Of a stretch of DNA of 5,302 nucleotides, positions 1 to 5,270 are shown one piece after another; the stretch's first letter is position 1; every line of letters starts with the position of its first letter. Made by a program: the position numbers and the translations under genes. Source of the stretch: Cyclobacteriaceae bacterium (GTDB taxonomy: Bacteria > Bacteroidota > Bacteroidia > Cytophagales > Cyclobacteriaceae). The stretch lies in assembly GCA_019751475.1 (NCBI GenBank), contig JAIENH010000308.1, positions 1-5,302 of the forward strand, given 5' to 3'. A model generated the notes under the pieces. It worked only from the letters and a program-made list of their open reading frames with translations, searched no databases and was not told the DNA's origin.

Positions 1-3
1 GGC

Positions 4-1176
4 TTGAGTAAAACTTCTCCATATTCATCTCAGTTTTGGTTGCTGTGCACAAGTTCGCTCTTGTTTTTCGCGAGCTTCAACATGATCATTCCGGAGTTGC
101 CTTTTTTTCTCACCTCCCTCGGTGGTGCAGATTACAAAGGACTTATCATTTCGTTGTTCACGCTTACCGCGATGATCTCTCGACCTTTCAGCGGAAAGCT
201 GGCGGATAAATTGGGTCGCAAGCCTGTGATCATATTTGGTTCGGTGGTGTGCTTTGTTTGTAGTATGCTCTATCCGTGGCTCACGTCTGTATTTGGATTT
301 TTATTTCTTCGGTTGGTGCATGGATTCTCTACAGGCTTTACACCAACGGGCCAGACGGCCTATCTCTCTGATGTGATTCCAGCCGACCGCAGGGGCGAGG
401 CGATGGGCCTTTTGGGCACGGCCAGTACCTTGGGCATGGCGGGCGGCCCGGCTCTGGGCGGATGGTTGTCCAGTTCATTTTCACTGGAGACGATGTTTTT
501 TTGTTCCTCCGCTTTTGCCATTCTCTCTTCGCTGATCGTATTGACGATAAAAGAAACGGTGAAAGAGAAACATCCTGTATCGTTTCAACTGCTGCGCGTG
601 CATCGCCAGGATTTGTTTGAATCTCGCGTGCTGGCACCAAGCCTTGTGATGGGCCTCTGCGCCTATGCCTATGGCAACTTGTTCACCATCATCCCTGACT
701 TTGGTGCCTATGTTGGTATTGAAAATAAAGGATTGCTGTTCACGTACTTTACGATTGCATCGCTGCTCGTGCGATTGGCCGCGGGCAAGGTGTCTGATAT
801 TTATGGACGCGTGCCGGTACTAAGAATTTCTACCGCCTTTATGACATTCGGCATGTTGTGGATTGGTTTGGCGGATACCAAACTGGAACTGATTATTGGC
901 TCCTTTATTTATGGATTGGCTCAGGGCACAACTTCACCAACGTTGCTGGCCTGGGCCACTGATTTGAGTGATCCCCAACACAAGGGCAGGGGCGTGTCGT
1001 CTCTTTATATTTTTATGGAATTAGGTATTGGCCTGGGCGCTTTTTTCTCCGGCTGGATTTTTGGCAATGACCCAACACGTTTTATTACCACTTTTATGGT
1101 CAGCGCTTCGCTTAGTACGATTGCCTTTATCTATTTATTTGTTCGGCCAAAACAAGTGGCACCGGCAACGTCATGA
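4..1176 (+). CDS. MFS transporter, drug/H+ antiporter-like (12 TM)
   Basis: Inner-membrane major facilitator superfamily carrier of 390 residues, the usual length for 12-TM drug/H+ antiporters (DHA1-like). Seen: a hydrophobic N-terminal helix around residues 11-32 with a conserved-looking FNMIIPELP segment. The loop 2-3 signature motif A, GKLADKLGRK, is at 64-73. An antiporter-type motif C, GMAGGPALGG, is in TM5 at 144-153. A degenerate second motif A, GKVSDIYG, is at 261-268 and marks the second six-helix half. A polar central loop lies around 183-208. Motif C favours export by proton antiport over uptake; the substrate cannot be read from the sequence. The start used is a TTG at position 4. 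The frame is open to the window edge, so an upstream ATG outside the window is possible. The stop overlaps the next ATG (ATGA), indicating translational coupling with the lysoplasmalogenase. Confidence 0.9.
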   Translation: MSKTSPYSSQFWLLCTSSLLFFASFNMIIPELPFFLTSLGGADYKGLIISLFTLTAMISRPFSGKLADKLGRKPVIIFGSVVCFVCSMLYPWLTSVFGFLFLRLVHGFSTGFTPTGQTAYLSDVIPADRRGEAMGLLGTASTLGMAGGPALGGWLSSSFSLETMFFCSSAFAILSSLIVLTIKETVKEKHPVSFQLLRVHRQDLFESRVLAPSLVMGLCAYAYGNLFTIIPDFGAYVGIENKGLLFTYFTIASLLVRLAAGKVSDIYGRVPVLRISTAFMTFGMLWIGLADTKLELIIGSFIYGLAQGTTSPTLLAWATDLSDPQHKGRGVSSLYIFMELGIGLGAFFSGWIFGNDPTRFITTFMVSASLSTIAFIYLFVRPKQVAPATS

Positions 1177-1862
1177 ACCGATCGATCTTTTTCCTCATAT
1201 CATTTGTAGTGGTCAGCGCGGCTGAAATCATGGCACTCACTTTTGATTGGCCGGGCGTGCATGAAGTAGCCAAACCTATGATTATGTTGTCGCTCATCGG
1301 CTACTACCTTTCTGTGGCCAAGATGCGCTCACCTCTTTTTGTCAGGGCGTTGTTTTTTGGTTGGGCAGGCGATGTGTTACTGCTCTTTCAAGAAGAGAAT
1401 GCAGGTTTTTTTATAGGAGGGCTGGTTGCTTTTTTGATTGGGCATGTGTTGTATATCCTTTCGTTTCGCAAATCCCGATGGACTGACGTGCTCGGAGGTC
1501 TGTTACCTACTCAGCGAATAAGATTTTCATTTCCGGTTTTACTGGCAGGCTGCGGCCTGATTACGCTTTTATTCCCGCACTTGGGAAACCTTAAAATACC
1601 GGTGATAATCTACGCGGTCGTATTGATGGTAATGGCGCTATCAGCTCTTGACAGATTTGGTCGTACTACATCAACCAGCTTTTGGTTTGTGATGTCGGGT
1701 GCAATTTTGTTTATGATTTCTGATTCGGTGCTGGCCATTAATAAATTCTATTCTCCTTTCCCTTACGGGGGAGTGGTTATTATGATTACCTACATCAGTG
1801 CACAGTATCTTATTGTGAGAGGAGTGATGGAGCACCCTGTGGTCAATACTCAAACGAAGTAA
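1173..1862 (+). CDS. Lysoplasmalogenase, YhhN/TMEM86 family
   Basis: Integral membrane protein of 229 residues with about eight hydrophobic segments, matching the YhhN/TMEM86 family (typically 200-240 residues). Characterised members hydrolyse the vinyl-ether bond of lysoplasmalogens to give a fatty aldehyde and a glycerophospho-base. Seen: a KP pair at 34-35 in the second hydrophobic segment, the family-typical G-D (GWAGDVLLL, Asp67), F(I)GGLVAFLIGHVLY at about 80-94 with His91, and a C-terminal SGAILFMISDSVLA block (Asp184) followed by TYISAQYLIVRG. The paired acidic residues in membrane segments and the GH motif are the conserved polar positions of the family. The ATG at 1173 overlaps the MFS stop codon (ATGA), so the two genes are almost certainly one operon. 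The last 20 bp overlap the 3' end of the convergent MgtC-family gene. Whether this organism makes plasmalogens is unknown, so the substrate is inferred from the family. Confidence 0.85.
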   Translation: MNRSIFFLISFVVVSAAEIMALTFDWPGVHEVAKPMIMLSLIGYYLSVAKMRSPLFVRALFFGWAGDVLLLFQEENAGFFIGGLVAFLIGHVLYILSFRKSRWTDVLGGLLPTQRIRFSFPVLLAGCGLITLLFPHLGNLKIPVIIYAVVLMVMALSALDRFGRTTSTSFWFVMSGAILFMISDSVLAINKFYSPFPYGGVVIMITYISAQYLIVRGVMEHPVVNTQTK

Positions 1863-2481
1863 ACTGATCGTTTTTTTTCAGGTAGCTGTTAAATTCATCT
1901 AAGCGCTTTTCGGAGCCGGTGATTTCATACACCACCGTAAAGTGTGTTTTGTCCTTTGTTACGCGCTTCTTGAAAAATCCCAGTTTAAAATTTAAAATTT
2001 CTTTTTCAATGGTCTCTTCCAACGTCAGAGAGCTTTCGTAGCCAATTTTATACATGCGGGTCTGGTGAAGTTTTTCGATGAAGAATTGCACTTTGTTGAA
2101 AACACTCAGCACAATAATGATCACACACGCACTGACTACAGAGATAAAGTATTCTCCCGCACCTACGGCCATACCCAAGGCTGCGGAAATCCAAATGGTG
2201 GTGGCCGTGGTGATTCCCGTAATGCTTAAGCCATCTTTAAAAATAACCCCGGCACCGAGAAAGCCCACACCCGTTACTATGTTGGATGCGATGCGGTCTG
2301 GGGTGGTGCCACCCATCATGATAGATATTTCCGTGAAGATGGTGGAGCCCAGGCAGATCATAATCATCGTGCGCAGGCCGGCTGCCTTGCTGTTATACTC
2401 GCGCTCCAGGCCGATGGCCGCTCCCAATGCAAATGAGATAAGCAGTCGTAAGCCAATCTCATAATCAATCGTAAAACTCAT
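1843..2481 (-). CDS. MgtC/SapB family membrane protein
   Basis: Protein of 212 residues, near the usual 215-235 of MgtC/SapB-family members. Seen: an N-terminal membrane domain with about four or five hydrophobic segments (roughly 10-25, 36-56, 65-82, 88-107, 111-128), then a soluble C-terminal domain (about 140-212) with the alternating strand/helix look of the ACT-like MgtC C-terminus. Family signatures are clear: LGAAIGLEREYNSKAAGLRT at 19-38, TGVGFLGAGVIFKDG at 70-84, and ITGITTATTIWISAALGMAVG at 87-107. Pathogen MgtC aids survival in low Mg2+ and inside macrophages and inhibits F1Fo ATP synthase; in environmental bacteria the role is usually unknown, and Mg2+ or envelope homeostasis is only an inference here. 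The ATG start at 2481 has no Shine-Dalgarno, as is common in Bacteroidota. The gene is transcribed alone and is convergent with the upstream operon. Confidence 0.9.
   Translation of the reverse strand: MSFTIDYEIGLRLLISFALGAAIGLEREYNSKAAGLRTMIMICLGSTIFTEISIMMGGTTPDRIASNIVTGVGFLGAGVIFKDGLSITGITTATTIWISAALGMAVGAGEYFISVVSACVIIIVLSVFNKVQFFIEKLHQTRMYKIGYESSLTLEETIEKEILNFKLGFFKKRVTKDKTHFTVVYEITGSEKRLDEFNSYLKKNDQFTSFEY
1852..1878 (+). terminator. Weak candidate terminator of the MFS-lysoplasmalogenase operon
   Basis: AAACGA (1852-1857) and TCGTTT (1868-1873) form a perfect 6-bp stem with a 10-nt loop, and the T run 1871-1878 follows on the plus strand. The stem is short and has only two G-C pairs, so it would be weak. 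It lies across the stop codon of the lysoplasmalogenase and inside the last codons of the convergent gene, so any terminator here must share sequence with both coding regions. Confidence 0.3.
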
Positions 2482-2486
2482 GGCAA

Positions 2487-2505
2487 TAACTTTTTGTGAA
2501 AGTTA
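2487..2505. promoter_or_regulatory. Perfect inverted repeat over the putative MgtC-gene promoter
   Basis: TAACTTT (2487-2493), a 5-nt spacer and AAAGTTA (2499-2505) form a perfect 7-bp inverted repeat starting six bases upstream of the minus-strand ATG. On the minus strand the distal arm reads TAACTTTC (2498-2505), one mismatch from the Bacteroidota -7 consensus TAnnTTTG, with a T-rich but not clear -33 region. The symmetry could be an operator, or a small hairpin in the leader. Promoter and operator roles are inferred from sequence only. Confidence 0.35.
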
Positions 2506-2596
2506 GTCTGTCGGGCAAGAATAAAAAAGAGAATTACTTTTCGTGACAGGGCAGACGCATCTAAATTGTCAAAAGTGCTATTGCATCATAATACTC

Positions 2597-2662
2597 AACC
2601 ACAGAGGCACATAGTTCACATAGACGTTTTGCAAAAAGCTATGTTTCTATGTTTATGTGGTT
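2597..2662. repeat. Long imperfect palindrome with internal ACATAG modules
   Basis: A 66-bp interrupted palindrome. The outer arms are AACCACA (2597-2603) and TGTGGTT (2656-2662). Two copies of ACATAG (2609-2614 and 2618-2623) face two copies of CTATGT (2647-2652 and 2639-2644). The centre carries the palindrome TTTTGCAAAA (2627-2636). Together they give a hairpin of about 19 pairs in three helices plus the apical stem. From memory, intergenic repeats starting AACCACAGAG with spaced CACAGAG modules occur in many environmental bacterial genomes, and this looks like a diverged relative. That link has not been checked. Confidence 0.6.
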
Positions 2663-2670
2663 CAAAAAGC

Positions 2671-2723
2671 GGGAAGAGGTGTCCTACACCTACTTACTTC
2701 CCTCAAAAAGGTGTAGGGCACCT
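2671..2723. repeat. REP-like double hairpin element
   Basis: Unit 1 (2671-2702) folds as GGGAAG (2671-2676) with CTTCCC (2697-2702), enclosing AGGTGT-CCT-ACACCT (2677-2691), a 6-bp stem with a 3-nt loop, and a 5-nt one-sided bulge (2692-2696). Unit 2 is AGGTG-TAGGG-CACCT (2709-2723). The two 15-mers AGGTGTCCTACACCT and AGGTGTAGGGCACCT are inverted copies of each other matching at 14 of 15 positions; the one mismatch would be a U-G wobble in RNA. Two inverted hairpin units with a short spacer is the usual layout of REP/BIME elements mobilised in trans by REP-associated Y1 transposases (RAYTs). Membership of such a family is inferred. Confidence 0.55.
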
Positions 2724-2741
2724 GGATTTGCACCTGGATTT
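2718..2741. repeat. 12-bp perfect tandem repeat
   Basis: GCACCTGGATTT occurs twice in direct succession (2718-2729 and 2730-2741), overlapping the right arm of the REP-like element. The duplication probably arose by slippage at the edge of the palindrome. Confidence 0.8.
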
Positions 2742-2824
2742 GTGCAACGGTCAAAGAATAATAAGGCTCAAGAATAATTGAGATGTCTACCAATGAGTGA
2801 ATGAGTGAAATGCTCCTAAAAAGC

Positions 2825-2855
2825 AAAGAAGCTGTCCTTGGGAGACAGCTTCTTT
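2825..2855 (-). terminator. Rho-independent terminator of the DUF2807 gene
   Basis: AAAGAAGCTGTC (2825-2836) and GACAGCTTCTTT (2844-2855) form a perfect 12-bp stem with a 7-nt loop. On the minus strand the stem ends in TTT and is followed by GCTTTTT, giving a usable U tract 26 bp past the DUF2807 stop codon. On the plus strand the trailing sequence is less T-rich, so the minus direction is favoured. Confidence 0.8.
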
Positions 2856-2880
2856 GTATGTCTTAGGTGTTAACCATCAC

Positions 2881-3702
2881 TTACATCTTTCTCACTTTGC
2901 CACTGCCAGAGGAATGGCTGTTCACACGGCTTGGGCTTCCTTTGTAGGTCACGCTACCGCTACCGGAGATGTTGGCATCCAAATCACTCTTCACGTTGAT
3001 CTCCACATCACCTGAGCCAGAGATGCGCACTTCGCACTTGTCTGTCTCCAGGTTGGCTGCCAGCACCTGACCGGAGCCGGATATATTTGCTTTTACAGAA
3101 CGGGCCGTTCCACTGGCAATTATTTTTCCGGAACCGGATACACCCATATCTGCATCATCGCGTACAGCAATGGAAGAGATCATCACTTTGCCAGAGCCAC
3201 TTACATCGCTTTCAAAATTAGCGCACGAGCCTTTAAAACTCAGGTCGCCCGAACCCGAGACATCGGCTTCGAGGTTGCCGGATGCTGTTGCTTCTATTTC
3301 CATCGAGCCTGAGCCGCTCACTTTCAGGTCGAGATCATTGGTTGTGAATTTCCCCTGACCAATCAAGTCTCCCGACCCGCTTACACTGATGGCTTCAATA
3401 TCTTTAACGGTCACGTAAGCAATGATCTTGTCGCGATCATTCCAGTTCCAATTCATCCACCGACCTTCTTTACCGATACTCAATCGACCGCCATCAACAT
3501 CAGTCTCAATTTCGCGCAGCACATCGGCCGAGCCTTCCAGTTCTACTTTTTGTGGGCTTCCCTGACGGAGGTACAATTTGCCGGGCACCCGGAAAGATAT
3601 TTTTGTAAACGTATCTACGCTTCGTGTTTCGCGATTCTGTGCGAATACGAACACCTGAACCAGTAGGAGGAGAGCAAGGATGGACAATTTTTTCATATAC
3701 AT
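2881..3702 (-). CDS. Secreted DUF2807 (head GIN domain) protein with nine SGSG repeats
   Basis: Protein of 273 residues with a clear Sec signal peptide (MKKLSILALLLLVQVFVFAQ, cleavage likely after about residue 21). It is therefore exported to the periplasm or outer surface; no lipobox cysteine is present. Residues 28-103 form the start of the DUF2807 domain (annotated as putative auto-transporter adhesin, head GIN domain). From residue 108, SGSG recurs nine times, at 108, 129, 149, 168, 189, 208, 228, 246 and 265, a period of 18-21 residues. Each unit is a beta-strand-like stretch (xVSGSGDLxx), suggesting a stacked beta-solenoid. Such proteins are abundant in Bacteroidota and have no established biochemical role; adhesion is only the database label. 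The start is either the ATG at 3702 or the one two codons downstream at 3696; the latter gives the more typical MKK signal peptide. A minus-strand TATACTTC at 3713-3720 is a weak -7 candidate. A strong terminator follows the gene, which appears monocistronic. Confidence 0.85.
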   Translation of the reverse strand: MYMKKLSILALLLLVQVFVFAQNRETRSVDTFTKISFRVPGKLYLRQGSPQKVELEGSADVLREIETDVDGGRLSIGKEGRWMNWNWNDRDKIIAYVTVKDIEAISVSGSGDLIGQGKFTTNDLDLKVSGSGSMEIEATASGNLEADVSGSGDLSFKGSCANFESDVSGSGKVMISSIAVRDDADMGVSGSGKIIASGTARSVKANISGSGQVLAANLETDKCEVRISGSGDVEINVKSDLDANISGSGSVTYKGSPSRVNSHSSGSGKVRKM

Positions 3703-3734
3703 GGGATTTTGTGAAGTATAGACTCGACCAAAAT

Positions 3735-3753
3735 GAAAGGGTTGCAGCCTTTC
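3735..3753. repeat. Short inverted repeat between divergent genes
   Basis: GAAAGG (3735-3740) and CCTTTC (3748-3753) pair around the 7-nt centre GTTGCAG. It lies in the 174-bp region between the divergent DUF2807 and hydrolase starts, upstream of the likely promoter on either side. It could be an operator or a small repeat; nothing in the sequence decides this. Confidence 0.4.
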
Positions 3754-3828
3754 GGCAAAATTCTTTTACTAAGACGCAATTATGCTATTGGGGGTTGCAT
3801 TCGAAATCAAGAGCCTATCCTTAAAAAC

Positions 3829-3857
3829 TTGAGTGTCTTGAGATATTTGTACCTTCA
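3829..3857 (+). promoter_or_regulatory. Candidate Bacteroidota-type promoter of the hydrolase gene
   Basis: TTG at 3829-3831, an 18-nt spacer and TACCTTCA at 3850-3857 resemble the Bacteroidota sigma-A pattern (TTG near -33, TAnnTTTG near -7), with two mismatches in the last four bases of the -7 box. Transcription would begin around 3862-3865, about 12-15 nt before the ATG at 3877. This supports that start over the in-frame ATG at 3733, which would lie upstream of the transcript. Confidence 0.45.
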
Positions 3858-3876
3858 AATTCCAAACCCTGACCGA

Positions 3877-4938
3877 ATGAAACGCTCTATTACAATTCTC
3901 CAGCTTTTACTTGTAAGCCTATTTCAGGCTTCGGGTCAGGCCGATACGCTTACCTATATAAGGCGAACGGTCATGATACCTATGCGGGATGGCGTAAAAC
4001 TTAATACCGTCATTTATTCTCCTGCAAAAGTCCAGGCACCCTTGCCAATACTCTTCAGCCGCACGCCTTACGGTGTCAACGATCTGCCATCGCCCAACCG
4101 CTGGGAATACATTGCCGATATGGCCAAGGAAGGCTATCATTTTGTATTTCAAGACATTCGTGGCCGCTATAAATCAGAGGGTGCTTTTGAGATGCAGCGC
4201 TTCACGCGTGATAAGAAAAATCCTAAAGCCATTGATGAGAGCACGGACACCTACGATGCGATTGAATGGCTGCTGAAGAACATTGTTAGCAACAATGGCA
4301 AGGTGGGTATGTATGGAATTTCGTACAGTGGCTGGACTACTATGATGAGCACTATCGATCCGCACCCGGCATTGAAAGCGGTGTCTGAACAAGCTACCCC
4401 GTCAGACATGTGGATGGGTGACGACTTTCATCACAACGGTGCATTTCGGTTGAGCTATGGTTTTGAGTATGCCTACATGGAAGAAGCCACAAAAGAAGAT
4501 GCTCATTTTTCATTTGATCAATACGACACTTACGAGTGGTATCTGCAATTGGGCCCGCTATCGAACGTGAACGAAAAATATTTTCACGGAAAAATCCCCA
4601 CCTGGAATGATTTTGCCAAACATCCTGACTACGATGAGTTTTGGAAAAAGCAATCGATGCCTTATCGATTGGGTGCACCCACGGTGCCCAACCTTCATGT
4701 GGCAGGCTATTGGGACCAGGAAGATTACTACGGTCCGCTCAAAGCCTATGAAGCACTCGAAACCAAAGACACACGCAATCAGAATTTTATTGTAATCGGC
4801 CCGTGGAACCATGGCGGTTGGGGTCGCAGCAAGGGCGATCGACTTGGTAATATCAAATTTGATGTGCCCACGGGAGAGCAATTCAGAAAGCAAATACAAG
4901 CACCGTGGTTTGCCTATCATCTCCTATGTTTGTTTTAG
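3877..4938 (+). CDS. CocE/NonD family (peptidase S15-like) hydrolase, truncated by an IS
   Basis: Exported alpha/beta hydrolase of the CocE/NonD / X-Pro dipeptidyl-peptidase S15-like family. Seen: a signal peptide (MKRSITILQLLLVSLFQASGQA, cleavage near residue 20), then the family N-terminus VMIPMRDGVKLNTVIYSPA (32-50) and PILFSRTPYG (57-66). Next come FQDIRGRYKSEG (91-102) and the nucleophile elbow GISYSG with Ser149. The cap region is about 160-265. GYWDQED holds the probable acid Asp280, and GPWNHGG holds His312. Thus the whole catalytic triad is present. Family members normally run to about 550-650 residues with a C-terminal jelly-roll domain; here the homologous sequence stops at QAPWFAYHL (341-349) and four foreign codons and a TAG follow, supplied by an IS110-family element. 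The product therefore lacks the C-terminal domain and is probably non-functional, although this is not certain. I chose the ATG at 3877 because it starts a standard signal peptide just downstream of a plausible promoter. Substrate (acyl-peptide, ester or amide) is unknown. Confidence 0.85.
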   Translation: MKRSITILQLLLVSLFQASGQADTLTYIRRTVMIPMRDGVKLNTVIYSPAKVQAPLPILFSRTPYGVNDLPSPNRWEYIADMAKEGYHFVFQDIRGRYKSEGAFEMQRFTRDKKNPKAIDESTDTYDAIEWLLKNIVSNNGKVGMYGISYSGWTTMMSTIDPHPALKAVSEQATPSDMWMGDDFHHNGAFRLSYGFEYAYMEEATKEDAHFSFDQYDTYEWYLQLGPLSNVNEKYFHGKIPTWNDFAKHPDYDEFWKKQSMPYRLGAPTVPNLHVAGYWDQEDYYGPLKAYEALETKDTRNQNFIVIGPWNHGGWGRSKGDRLGNIKFDVPTGEQFRKQIQAPWFAYHLLCLF

Positions 4939-4952
4939 AACAAATGTAGGAG
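4921..4952. repeat. Hairpin at the IS left tip
   Basis: CTCCTATGTTTGTT (4921-4934) and AACAAATGTAGGAG (4939-4952) are inverted copies matching at 12 of 14 positions around the 4-nt loop TTAG. The TAG in this loop is the stop codon that ends the truncated hydrolase. It sits exactly where homology to the hydrolase ends, which is the main evidence for the element boundary. It may be a transposase-recognised end structure or a block on read-through from the host gene. Confidence 0.6.
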
Positions 4953-5145
4953 ACTTTTTTATGTCCCTACCTTTGAAGAAATAGTGAAAGGTGGGAGAGC
5001 TTAAAGTCGTCTTAGCAACCTTCAAGGTATGCTGATTTTGAGATATGGCCCCCACTTTTTTCTTCCTCAGGCAGAACAGAATGTAAGGCGGGTATTCACT
5101 CAGCCAGTATACCGGTTCAGGAGACCAGTCCAAGGGAAGTTTCCA
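4953..5145 (+). ncRNA. Candidate IS110 bridge RNA (seekRNA) region
   Basis: Non-coding left end of the IS110-type element, in the position where IS110-group elements encode the bridge RNA. That RNA has separate loops guiding target and donor DNA to the transposase. Visible stem-loops: (a) TCCC+ACCTTT (4964-4974, one bulged T) with AAAGGT+GGGA (4987-4996), 10 pairs with a 12-nt loop. (b) TTAGCA (5012-5017) with TGCTGA (5030-5035, one wobble) enclosing ACC..GGT (5018-5028). (c) GGTAT (5091-5095) with ATACC (5109-5113), with a 13-nt loop. A 5' stem-loop followed by two larger looped structures fits the known architecture. RNA ends are guesses, and I could not identify target or donor guide segments because the right end of the element is missing. 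Function is inferred from position and family. Confidence 0.5.
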
Positions 5146-5180
5146 CTATTGATTGTTCAACCTTAAACATTTACAGTCTT

Positions 5181-5270
5181 ATGGAAAAAATCATCAGACA
5201 GGTAGTGGGCATTGATGTGGGTAGCATGGAAAAAATCATCAGACAGGTAGTGGGCATTGATGTGGGTAGC
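5181..5270 (+). repeat. Perfect 45-bp in-frame tandem duplication
   Basis: Positions 5181-5225 and 5226-5270 are identical over 45 bp, starting at ATGGAAAAAATC and ending GTGGGTAGC. Each encodes the same 15 residues, MEKIIRQVVGIDVGS, so the start codon and the first catalytic Asp motif of the transposase occur twice in one reading frame. Confidence 0.95.

Larger units (their letters stand above)
2482..2880. other. Gene-free, repeat-rich intergenic region
   Basis: This 399-bp gap lies between the start of the MgtC-family gene and the stop of the DUF2807 gene and has no convincing coding sequence. It contains the inverted repeat at 2487-2505, two unrelated REP-like palindromes (2597-2662 and 2671-2723), a 12-bp tandem repeat (2718-2741), a perfect 8-bp tandem repeat ATGAGTGA (2793-2808) and the terminator hairpin at 2825-2855. 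Positions 2506-2596 and 2742-2792 show nothing I can name. A 71-codon open frame at 2566-2781 runs through both palindromes and is not believable as a gene. Confidence 0.6.

Noticed and set aside
338..640. 100-codon minus-strand open frame inside the MFS gene
   Set aside because: It is a shadow of a well-supported coding sequence; the Pro/Arg/Ser-rich translation is typical of antisense frames.
2078..2464. 128-codon plus-strand open frame opposite the MgtC-family gene
   Set aside because: The minus-strand frame carries all the MgtC signatures; the opposite frame is its low-complexity mirror.
2566..2781. 71-codon plus-strand open frame in the intergenic gap
   Set aside because: It is made almost entirely of the two palindromic repeats and the tandem repeat, has no recognisable domain and no start context.
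3733..3876. Upstream in-frame ATG extending the hydrolase by 48 residues
   Set aside because: The extension is unlike any export signal, lies upstream of the candidate promoter, and would bury the clear signal peptide that starts at 3877.
5042..5048. Possible donor-guide pairing of GATATGG with CTATGTT at the IS tip (4924-4930)
   Set aside because: Three of the seven pairs are G-U wobbles and the search space is large enough for this by chance; the right end needed for a real test is missing.
4924..5133. 69-codon minus-strand open frame in the IS left end
   Set aside because: It covers the structured non-coding region expected for an IS110 bridge RNA and its translation resembles no protein I recognise.
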